A stretch of 64,000 nt of DNA, taken from NCBI RefSeq assembly GCF_900176345.1, contig NZ_FWXU01000002.1, positions 299,439-363,438 on the forward strand, written 5' to 3'. Positions 55,643 to 63,804 of this stretch are shown here, piece by piece. The notes beneath the pieces are model-generated. The model ran no database searches, was not told where the DNA came from, and saw only the letters and a program-made list of their open reading frames with translations. Both the position numbers and the translations under genes were made by a program. This DNA is from Rhizobium sp. RU36D (lineage in GTDB: Bacteria; Pseudomonadota; Alphaproteobacteria; Rhizobiales; Rhizobiaceae). Position 1 is the stretch's first letter. Each line of letters opens with the position of its first letter.

Positions 55643-56688
55643 GGCTGCGCTCCAAAGGTCAGCACGGATTGCAGGATGGTCGGATCGCCGGCATCGAGCC
55701 GATGGAACAGCGCCGGCGCGTCTTCGAAGGCTACCGAGTCGGAAATCAGCGGCACCAGGTTCAGTACGCCCTCATGCTGCAGCCGCACCGCCGTCTGCCA
55801 CAGCCTGAGCTTCGACCAGCGATGGCTCGCCTCCGGCGCCACACCTGAAATCTGGCTGCAGATCAGCTCGATCCTGTTGTGGTGGAATTCGTCGCCCAGA
55901 TGCAGCCCGCGGGCCTCGCCCTGGAAGAAACCCATGGCCACCACCCGGCTGGAATAGGCAACCGTGCGGATTGCCTCGCTGAGCGCCTGCGTCGCCCCTG
56001 AGACCTCGATGCAGACATCTGCCCCGCGTCCGCCCGTCTCGCCTTTGACAATGTCGGCGATCGAGCCTTGGCTCGGATCCAGCACCCTGTGCGCGCCAAG
56101 TTTCAAGGTCAGTTCGCGGCGGCTGAGCACGGGATCGACCCCGATCACGGTTGCGCCTGAGGCGCGCGCCGCCTGCGCCACGATCTGGCCGGGCACGCCC
56201 AGGCCAAAGACGACCACCAGATCCCCCAGCCGAATGCGGGCGTCATGGATGCCGTTCAGCGCCACCGCGCCGATATGGGAGAAGATGCCGATTTTCGGAT
56301 CAGCCCCTTCAGGCAGCAGGCGCGGCGCGGCATCCGCCTCGCGCATCACATGGGCCGTGCAGTGGTTCCAGGTGCCGAAGACATGGTCGCCCGGCTTGAT
56401 CCGGGTCACATCACGGCCGACCCGTTCCACGACACCGACTTCCTCGTAACCGAGATTGCGCACCGGATAGGTCCAGCTCGCCGCACCCTCGCGAAACAGT
56501 CGGTTATCCCCATCCCATTGCCGGTTCATGAAGGGACTGGTGCCGCGATACTGCGATAGCTCGGTCCCGGCACTCACCCCGGAATAAAGCGTGCGGATGA
56601 AAACCTCGTCCGGACCCAGGGCCGGAAGTGACAAAGGCTCGAACGCCAGTTGGCGAACCGCCTCTAGTACCAGTCGGCGCTCCTCCAC
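55639..56688 (-). CDS. Zinc-type medium-chain alcohol/polyol dehydrogenase
   Basis: MDR protein of 349 residues with an N-terminal GroES-like fold (SGVSAGTELSQYRG) and a Rossmann domain (VVVFGLGVPGQIVAQAARASGATV). The usual GHE zinc-ligand motif is replaced by LGYEEVGVVE, and the cysteine ligands are not obvious, so it may be zinc-poor like some threonine/bacteriochlorophyllide-type MDRs. GTG 56688 is chosen because GGAGGAG precedes it; a TTG at 56703 is open upstream. First gene of the minus-strand arm, controlled by the operator at 56734. Confidence 0.8.
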   Translation of the reverse strand: MEERRLVLEAVRQLAFEPLSLPALGPDEVFIRTLYSGVSAGTELSQYRGTSPFMNRQWDGDNRLFREGAASWTYPVRNLGYEEVGVVERVGRDVTRIKPGDHVFGTWNHCTAHVMREADAAPRLLPEGADPKIGIFSHIGAVALNGIHDARIRLGDLVVVFGLGVPGQIVAQAARASGATVIGVDPVLSRRELTLKLGAHRVLDPSQGSIADIVKGETGGRGADVCIEVSGATQALSEAIRTVAYSSRVVAMGFFQGEARGLHLGDEFHHNRIELICSQISGVAPEASHRWSKLRLWQTAVRLQHEGVLNLVPLISDSVAFEDAPALFHRLDAGDPTILQSVLTFGAQP

Positions 56689-56733
56689 CGATCTCTCCTC
56701 CAAATGATGCAGATACGATGCTTAACAGCAATT

Positions 56734-56743
56734 CAAACGTTTG
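56734..56743. promoter_or_regulatory. LacI-type operator upstream of the minus-strand arm
   Basis: CAAACGTTTG, a perfect 10-bp palindrome, extended as TTCAAACGTTTGCAA. 46 bases before the dehydrogenase start codon. Best copy of the motif seen at 44949 and 46103. Confidence 0.7.
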
Positions 56744-57048
56744 CAATCGTGATATTTGACCATTTTCTGCCAAGCAGGCGCGATGCCCTAAGCCCAGTCG
56801 CCCTCCCCTCCCCCGATTTCTGCCTGATGTCGCAGCCATGAGATCCCAGCTTTCAGCCGTCGGACAGGGAACTTTTGGACCGGCCCGGGCATTCCCTTCG
56901 CGAGATTGCGGCGTGTCAATCGGACACGACGGAGATGGTGAACGCAGCGGTTTTTCCGATTTCTCGCTGCGGGCAACGAAATGCCAGGCGAGCGCCCAAC
57001 CCGTCCGCCGCGATCTCATCCCCTCCCCTTGATGCGCTGACTGACCGC

Positions 57049-57068
57049 TGATCTCCTTTCGGAGATCA
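57049..57068. promoter_or_regulatory. Hairpin upstream of repABC
   Basis: TGATCTCC (57049-57056), loop TTTC, GGAGATCA (57061-57068): perfect 8-bp stem. It lies 10 bases before the parS-like site. Possible terminator or protein-binding site. Confidence 0.45.
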
Positions 57069-57078
57069 ATCCGGCTTC

Positions 57079-57094
57079 GTTGACGGCAGTAAAC
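57079..57094. promoter_or_regulatory. parS-like centromere site
   Basis: GTTGACGGCAGTAAAC matches the repABC partition-site consensus GTTNNNNGCNNNNAAC in every fixed position. About 380 bp upstream of repA, a known position for such sites. RepB is expected to bind it. Confidence 0.75.
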
Positions 57095-57177
57095 TGAGTC
57101 CATTTCCTGAATGGAAACACCGGTCTAGAATCGCGCTTGTGCGCTTTCCCGTCAGGTCTCATCAAAGGATCTGAACA

Positions 57178-57214
57178 TCGCGAATCGGAGCCTCCCAAAA
57201 GCACCGATTCGCGA
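57178..57214. promoter_or_regulatory. 11-bp inverted repeat upstream of repA
   Basis: TCGCGAATCGG (57178-57188) and CCGATTCGCGA (57204-57214) are exact inverted copies 15 bases apart; the right arm also contains the self-palindrome ATTCGCGAAT. About 260 bp before repA. A RepA operator is one possibility. Confidence 0.5.
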
Positions 57215-57476
57215 ATCGATTCAGAGTTTTGCGACTGAGTCGAGAGGACGGGAGCCCGGTTGATGACGCTTCAAAGACGGAATCGGCATGGTTGCAAATT
57301 CATGCACAGGGAAAATTATCCGCCCGATAGCCTCTGGATTCCAGCGGGTTAGGCCCTGACCTCTCTGCTGGTCTTAGGATCTCGTTAACCATAATCACCT
57401 TGTCACGCCGGGGGAATCGCGGATAATGGCGGCAGTTTAAGAGATTAATCTGTTTTGTCGCCAGAACGGTCGCCCG

Positions 57477-58673
57477 ATGAACGCATTTTCGAAATTGCCG
57501 TCTTTTGAGTTCGATGAGAAGATCCTGCTTCAAGGTGCAGAGATCTCCCGTCGGCTCGACCAGCTTCGGATGGAGAAATTCCCCCCGAACGCCAAGAAGA
57601 CGCTGCGGATGTTTTCGATGGCCGAGGTTGCGCATTATCTCGGCGTCAGCCCCAACAACCTGAAGCGCCTGCATCTCGAAGGCAAGGGACCGATCCCCTC
57701 CACCTCCACCGGCGGGCGTCGTCTCTATACCGGCGAACAGATGCGCGAGCTTCGCCATTATCTCGACCGCACCGGCAAGTCCGATGCCAAGAAATATGTG
57801 CCCCACCGTAAGGAGGGCGACAAGCTCCAGGTCATCGCCGTCGTCAACTTCAAGGGCGGCTCCGGCAAGACCACCACGACGGCCCACCTCGCCCAGCATT
57901 TGGCGCTGACGGGTCACCGCATCCTGGCGATCGATCTCGACCCGCAAGCGTCGCTGTCCGCCCTTCACGGCTATCAGCCGGAGCTCGACAAGAACCCCTC
58001 GCTCTATGATGCGATCCGCTATGACGATGCCCGCAAGCCGATTGCCGATGTGATCCGCGAGACCAATTTCCCGGATCTCGATATCATCCCCGCCAATCTC
58101 GACCTGCAGGAATACGAATACGATACGCCGCTGGCCATGCAGGGCTCCGCCGAGGGCAAGCGATTCTTCACCCGGCTGGGGAAGGCTCTGACGGAGGTCG
58201 AGGACCGCTATGACGTCGTCGTCATCGACTGCCCGCCGCAGCTCGGCTACCTCACGCTGACGGCGCTGACGGCGGCCACTTCAGTCTTGATCACCGTCCA
58301 CCCGCAAATGCTCGACCTGATGTCGATGAGCCAGTTCCTGCTGATGCTCGGCAACATCACCAAGACGATCAAGCGGGCCGGTGCCGATGTCGAGATGGAC
58401 TGGCTGCGCTACCTGATCACCCGCTACGAGCCGACAGACGTGCCCCAGGCACAGATGCTCGGCTTCATGCAGTCGATGCTGGCGGAAGAAATTCTGCGCC
58501 AGCCCATGCTCAAATCCACCGCCATCTCCGATGCCGCGCTGACCAAGCAGACCCTTTACGAGGTTGAGCGCAACAATTTCACCCGAGGAACCTATGACCG
58601 CGCCATCGAATGCATGGATGCCGTGAATTTCGAGATTCAGGGCCTGATCCACAGGGCATGGGGGCGGCTGTGA
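57477..58673 (+). CDS. repA: RepA, ParA-type partition ATPase of repABC
   Basis: ATPase of 398 residues with an N-terminal helix-turn-helix-like segment (FSMAEVAHYLGVSPNNLKRL), the deviant Walker A KGGSGKTT at 126-133, and VVIDCPPQLGYLTL as the Walker B region. RepA segregates the replicon and represses the repABC operon with RepB. The ATG at 57477 gives the normal length; its SD is weak, which is not unusual. repB follows after 63 bases, with a second parS-like site between. Confidence 0.96.
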   Translation: MNAFSKLPSFEFDEKILLQGAEISRRLDQLRMEKFPPNAKKTLRMFSMAEVAHYLGVSPNNLKRLHLEGKGPIPSTSTGGRRLYTGEQMRELRHYLDRTGKSDAKKYVPHRKEGDKLQVIAVVNFKGGSGKTTTTAHLAQHLALTGHRILAIDLDPQASLSALHGYQPELDKNPSLYDAIRYDDARKPIADVIRETNFPDLDIIPANLDLQEYEYDTPLAMQGSAEGKRFFTRLGKALTEVEDRYDVVVIDCPPQLGYLTLTALTAATSVLITVHPQMLDLMSMSQFLLMLGNITKTIKRAGADVEMDWLRYLITRYEPTDVPQAQMLGFMQSMLAEEILRQPMLKSTAISDAALTKQTLYEVERNNFTRGTYDRAIECMDAVNFEIQGLIHRAWGRL

Positions 58674-58677
58674 TGGC

Positions 58678-58693
58678 GTTGACGGCGGTCAAA
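58678..58693. promoter_or_regulatory. Second parS-like site, repA-repB gap
   Basis: GTTGACGGCGGTCAAA shares GTTGACGGC with the site at 57079 and misses the consensus only at the last base. Sites in this gap are known in other repABC operons. Confidence 0.45.
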
Positions 58694-58736
58694 ACAGCGA
58701 ATTTTGTGAATAGTTTCAAAAGGGAAGGGGATAGTC

Positions 58737-59723
58737 ATGGCGCGTAAGAATCCCTTCGCCAATGTAATGAGCGAAAACCGGCCGGAAAATGCGGTTGCCC
58801 TGGACTATACCGTCAAGGGCGCGTCCCGCTCGATCATCTCGACCATCGACGAACTGGCCGCCCGCGCCGACAAGCTCCTCGAGGGCGAGACGGTGGTGGA
58901 GCTCGATCCTGAAAGCATCGACGCCTCCTTTGTTCGCGACCGCCTCGAGGAAGATAAACAGGCCTTCGAAGACCTGCTGACCGCCGTCAGGGACCAGGGC
59001 CAGAACAGCCCTGTTCTGGTGCGGCCGCATCCGACCGAGCAGGGCCGCTACATGATCGTCTACGGCCATCGTCGGCTCAAGGTCGCCGAGATGCTCGGCC
59101 GCAAGGTCCGGGCGGTCATCAAGTCGATCAGCGACCGGGATCACGTGATTGCCCAGGGCCAGGAAAACTCCGCCCGCTCGGATCTGTCCTTCATCGAGAA
59201 GGCAAGCTTTGCCAAGCAGCTCAGCGCCCTGAATTACGACAGTGACAGCGCCACGGTCATGGCGGCCCTGTCGATCGACAAGGCGACGCTCTCCAAGATG
59301 CTCTCGGTCGCCAACATGCCGCAGGACATTCTTGACGCGATCGGCGGCGCCCGGTCGCCGGGGCGGGATCGCTGGTATGAGCTGAAGCAGTTGATCGAGC
59401 CGCCAAAGGCGCTGGCCGCCCTGCGGGAGGTCCTGGCCAAGACCGATCTCACCGGTCTCGACGGCGATGCCCGCTTTGCCTTCGTCATGGATGCGCTGAC
59501 CCGCAAGAAGCCATCGGCACTTTCTCCATCGAAGAAGCTGGAGAAATGGGTGCCGGAAGACAAGGCCGTGTCGGCGGAGATCCGCAGTGACGGCAAGAGC
59601 TATGTTCTGGCCTTCAAGGGCAAGAATTCAAAGGCGCGGGAGAGCGTTGGGTTTGGCGAATTTGTCGCCCGCAACCTCGACGAGCTCTACGCTGCCTACC
59701 GCAATGAAGTGAAAGAAGGATAG
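58737..59723 (+). CDS. repB: RepB, ParB-type partition protein of repABC
   Basis: Protein of 328 residues with a ParB/Srx-type N-terminal domain (NSPVLVRPHPTEQGRYMIVY, GHRRLKVAEMLGR) and a central helix-turn-helix (ALSIDKATLSKMLSVANMP). It binds parS and works with RepA in segregation. GGGAAGGGG precedes the ATG. The C-terminal DUF-type repB domain (KLEKWVPEDKAVSAEIRSDG) is present, so the protein looks complete. Confidence 0.96.
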   Translation: MARKNPFANVMSENRPENAVALDYTVKGASRSIISTIDELAARADKLLEGETVVELDPESIDASFVRDRLEEDKQAFEDLLTAVRDQGQNSPVLVRPHPTEQGRYMIVYGHRRLKVAEMLGRKVRAVIKSISDRDHVIAQGQENSARSDLSFIEKASFAKQLSALNYDSDSATVMAALSIDKATLSKMLSVANMPQDILDAIGGARSPGRDRWYELKQLIEPPKALAALREVLAKTDLTGLDGDARFAFVMDALTRKKPSALSPSKKLEKWVPEDKAVSAEIRSDGKSYVLAFKGKNSKARESVGFGEFVARNLDELYAAYRNEVKEG

Positions 59724-59734
59724 GAGCTGCCGCA

Positions 59735-59788
59735 AAAGAAAAAGGCCCCCAAACGTTGCCGTCGTGGAAGCCCTTCTCAATCTGTAGC
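59735..59788 (-). ncRNA. repABC counter-transcribed RNA (ctRNA/incA)
   Basis: The repB-repC gap carries a minus-strand transcription unit. A promoter is TTGACT (complement of 59818-59823), 17-base spacer, GATTCT (complement of 59795-59800). About 54 bases downstream, GGCTTCC pairs with GGGGGCC and is followed by TTTTTCTTTT (complement of 59735-59744), a Rho-independent terminator. In repABC plasmids this small RNA is antisense to the repC leader, sets copy number and causes incompatibility. Ends are estimated. Confidence 0.8.
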
Positions 59789-59794
59789 AAGACG

Positions 59795-59823
59795 AGAATC
59801 GCATTTCCCCGAATCCTAGTCAA
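59795..59823 (-). promoter_or_regulatory. Promoter of the ctRNA
   Basis: -35 TTGACT and -10 GATTCT with a 17-base spacer on the minus strand; the -35 is good and the -10 weak. Confidence 0.6.
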
Positions 59824-59883
59824 GAGTCTTTGGCATCGTTTTGGTGAGCATTTTTCTATTGCCTGACAAAAGGTGATGAAAAA

Positions 59884-61098
59884 ATGCAGATAGGAAATGT
59901 GACGACGCCCTTTGGGCGGCGGCCGATGTCGCTTGCCCTGGTGCGGCGGCAGCAGGCCGCGTCGGAGATTCGCCCGGGAAAGACGACCGACAAATGGAAG
60001 GTGTTTCGCGACGTCTCCGCGGCCATGGCTTTGCTCGGGCTGCAGTCGAACAGCCTTGCGGTTCTGGATGCGCTCCTGAGCTTTTATCCGGAGAACGAAT
60101 TGCGTCAGGACGCGCAGTTGATCGTCTTCCCGTCGAACATGCAGTTGTCGCTCAGGGCGCACAGCATGCCCGGCTCGACCCTGCGCCGGCATCTTGCCGC
60201 CCTCGTCGATGCCGGTTTGATCGTCCGCCGCGACAGCGCCAACGGCAAGCGCTATGCCCGCAAGGATGATGGCGGTGCAATTGAGTCGGCCTTCGGTTTC
60301 GACCTGTCGCCGCTCTTGGCCCGCTCGGAGGAACTGGCGGTTATGGCCCAGCAGGTGGTTGCCGATCGCATGGCCCTGCGCAAGGCCAAGGAGAGTCTGA
60401 CGATCTGCCGCCGGGATGTCCGCAAGCTGATCACCGCCGCCATGGAAGAGGGCGCCCCTGGAGACTGGCTTGCGATCGAGGACCTCTATATCGGCATCGT
60501 CGCGCGCATTCCCCGCACGCCTGACCTTGGCGACTTGGCAGGTCTGCTCGAAGAACTGCAGATGCTGAAGGCAGAGATTGTCAACCTGCTGGAAAATCAT
60601 CAAGTTTCACAGAATCCAGGCACCAATGAGTCCCACAACGAGCGGCACATACAGAATTCAAAATCCGAATCCATCAATGAAATTGAACCTAGCTCTGAAA
60701 AAGAGCAGGGCGAAAAGCCAGTGGCACAACAGAAACCTTCCGTTCATACGAATCCGGCATTCCCCTTATCTCTGGTTCTGAAGGCCTGCCCTGACGTGAT
60801 CAACTACGGTCCTCGCGGCGAGATCGGCAGCTGGCGCGACCTGATGTCTGCGGCGGTGGTGGTTCGCTCGATGCTGGGGGTAAGCCCCTCGGCCTATCAG
60901 CAGGCCTGCGAGATCCTGGGCGCTGAAAATGCCGCCATTGCGGTTGCCTGCATGCTGGAGCGGGCTGGCATGATCAACTCACCGGGGGGATATCTGCGGG
61001 ATCTGACGCGGCGGGCGGAACGTGGGGAGTTTTCGCTCGGGCCGATGCTGATGGCGCAGTTAAGGGCGAATGGCCATGAGATGCGACGGCAAGCGTGA
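59884..61098 (+). CDS. repC: RepC replication initiator of repABC
   Basis: Initiator of 404 residues with N-terminal RepC DNA-binding domain (SMPGSTLRRHLAALVDAGLIVRRDSANGKRYARKD) and C-terminal RepC domain (YGPRGEIGSWRDLMSAAVVVRSMLGVSPSAY). RepC binds the origin, which in repABC plasmids lies within repC itself. AAAGGTGA precedes the ATG. Expression is limited by the ctRNA encoded upstream. It converges with groEL. Confidence 0.96.
   Translation: MQIGNVTTPFGRRPMSLALVRRQQAASEIRPGKTTDKWKVFRDVSAAMALLGLQSNSLAVLDALLSFYPENELRQDAQLIVFPSNMQLSLRAHSMPGSTLRRHLAALVDAGLIVRRDSANGKRYARKDDGGAIESAFGFDLSPLLARSEELAVMAQQVVADRMALRKAKESLTICRRDVRKLITAAMEEGAPGDWLAIEDLYIGIVARIPRTPDLGDLAGLLEELQMLKAEIVNLLENHQVSQNPGTNESHNERHIQNSKSESINEIEPSSEKEQGEKPVAQQKPSVHTNPAFPLSLVLKACPDVINYGPRGEIGSWRDLMSAAVVVRSMLGVSPSAYQQACEILGAENAAIAVACMLERAGMINSPGGYLRDLTRRAERGEFSLGPMLMAQLRANGHEMRRQA
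60590..60770. other. AT-rich segment within repC, probable oriV
   Basis: Distinctly AT-rich stretch inside repC encoding a polar, Ser/Glu/Asn-rich linker (about residues 236-295), between the two RepC domains. In studied repABC plasmids oriV lies in such an AT-rich segment of repC. Limits are approximate. Confidence 0.5.
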
Positions 61099-61121
61099 GG
61101 CTGCGGGAACGTCTAGTGGAA

Positions 61122-61145
61122 AGGCCCGCCTGGTGGGGCGGGCCT
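61122..61145. terminator. Bidirectional hairpin between repC and groEL
   Basis: AGGCCCGCC (61122-61130) and GGCGGGCCT (61137-61145), 9-bp stem, 6-base loop, followed by TTTCC on the minus strand after groEL. Suits termination of both convergent units. Confidence 0.65.
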
Positions 61146-61156
61146 CCCGGGATAGC

Positions 61157-62809
<1,653 letters not shown>

Positions 62810-62839
62810 CTATCTGACTGTTGTTCTCGGGGTGGATGG

Positions 62840-63154
62840 TTAGGCGGCCTTCTTCTGCTCAGCCAGAAGTTCGACGATGCCCATGACATCGCTTTCCTTC
62901 ATGATCAGCAGGTCCTCGCCATTGATCTTGATCTCCGTGCCGGACCATTTGCCGAACAGGATGCGGTCGCCAGGCTTGACGTCGAGGGCCACGATCTGGC
63001 CGGCCTCGTTGCGGGCGCCGGGTCCAACGGCGATGACTTCGCCTTCAGCCGGCTTTTCCTTGGCGGTATCGGGAATGATGATGCCGCCTTTGGTCTTTGC
63101 TTCGGACTCCACGCGGCGGACAAGAATGCGATCATGAAGCGGTCGGAACGACAT
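62840..63154 (-). CDS. groES: Co-chaperonin GroES
   Basis: Protein of 104 residues beginning [15 protein letters not shown], with [20 protein letters not shown] and the mobile-loop segment. The start at 63154 has GGAGG 5 bases upstream; a TTG at 63166 is open but unlikely. First gene of groESL, preceded by CIRCE-like and heat-shock-promoter-like sequences. Confidence 0.96.
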   Translation of the reverse strand: MSFRPLHDRILVRRVESEAKTKGGIIIPDTAKEKPAEGEVIAVGPGARNEAGQIVALDVKPGDRILFGKWSGTEIKINGEDLLIMKESDVMGIVELLAEQKKAA

Positions 63155-63259
63155 GTTTTCCTCCAATGGACAAACATTGATGACGTTTCTTCCCCAGACC
63201 GGACCGGATCATCGGTCCGGGCGGGTGCAAGACCTCTGCCGAGCGTCTCGCGCGACCAG

Positions 63260-63288
63260 ATTTGGTTTTTGGATTTTTTCATTTCAAG
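63260..63288 (-). promoter_or_regulatory. RpoH-like promoter of groESL
   Basis: On the minus strand CTTGAA (complement of 63283-63288), 17 bases, CCAAAT (complement of 63260-63265), close to the heat-shock sigma consensus CTTGAA and CCATNT. It lies between the CIRCE-like element and groES. Confidence 0.5.
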
Positions 63289-63305
63289 AGGGCAGGGGAG
63301 AAAAA

Positions 63306-63332
63306 TCAGCACTCGCTGAAAATGGCTGCTAA
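63306..63332. promoter_or_regulatory. CIRCE-like element upstream of groESL
   Basis: Minus-strand reading TTAGCAGCC, 9 bases, GAGTGCTGA versus consensus TTAGCACTC-N9-GAGTGCTAA, with three mismatches over the arms. HrcA is expected to bind it. A TTGACC just upstream (minus strand) could be a vegetative -35 element overlapping it. Confidence 0.7.
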
Positions 63333-63437
63333 CATGCTGTTATTGCAGGTCAATTTGAATATTGGAGGCAAAAAATCCGTTGAAGATCACGAATTTTTTA
63401 GTCACCATGGGCCGTGGCAATGACAGGGAGATGAAGC

Positions 63438-63710
63438 ATGAGACTTGCATCAGATTTCGAGCGTCAAATGAACGGCTATGGCCTGACCACGGCGCATATC
63501 CTGTATCGTATTCCGGATTTCGAGTCTGTGCTGCAGACCTATGTATGGCAGGACTATGATCTGGCGCCCGACTTTCCGCAGATGCAGAAATTCCTCCACT
63601 TCTGGCGCTCCAATCTCGACGGACCGCTGCATTCCGTTCGCTATACCCATCGCCAGCTAATCGGCGCCAGCGAATGGCGCCGCGTCGACGGAGAGTTCAA
63701 GCTGCATTGA
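63438..63710 (+). CDS. usg: Usg family protein
   Basis: Protein of 90 residues, hydrophilic, with FERQMNGYGLTTAHILYRIPD and FPQMQKFLHFWRSNLDGPLHS typical of the small Usg family in Rhizobiales. The function is poorly defined. GGGAGATGAAGC precedes the ATG. It is divergent from groESL across 283 bp. From memory usg and groESL are neighbours on Rhizobiaceae chromosomes, so this block may have moved as a unit. Confidence 0.85.
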   Translation: MRLASDFERQMNGYGLTTAHILYRIPDFESVLQTYVWQDYDLAPDFPQMQKFLHFWRSNLDGPLHSVRYTHRQLIGASEWRRVDGEFKLH

Positions 63711-63745
63711 TCGGCCGGTAGGTCTTACCCGACCGCACCGTAACA

Positions 63746-63783
63746 GACGGACGCCCTGCGGATCGGCGCCCGTCTCCCGTTTT
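63746..63783 (+). terminator. Rho-independent terminator after usg
   Basis: GACGGACGCC (63746-63755) pairs with GGCGCCCGTC (63765-63774) with one mismatch, followed by TCCCGTTTT. Confidence 0.65.
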
Positions 63784-63804
63784 ATCGAGTAGGAACTTCA
63801 TGCC

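Larger units (their letters stand above)
56689..57476. other. Regulatory region between the catabolic arm and repA
   Basis: 788 bp without a supported gene. It contains the LacI operator (56734-56743), a small hairpin (57049-57068), a parS-like site (57079-57094) and an 11-bp inverted repeat (57178-57214). Open frames on either strand here lack SD sequences and protein-like composition. It presumably carries the repABC promoter. Confidence 0.55.

Noticed and set aside
56883..56950. GTGTC...GACAC palindrome as another PpsR site
   Set aside because: The TGT to ACA spacing is 7, not 12, and no photosynthesis gene is adjacent.
56504..57103. 199-codon open frame on the minus strand before the dehydrogenase gene
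   Set aside because: It overlaps the operator and start of the MDR gene, lacks an SD and reads as low-quality Arg/Ser/Gly-rich sequence.
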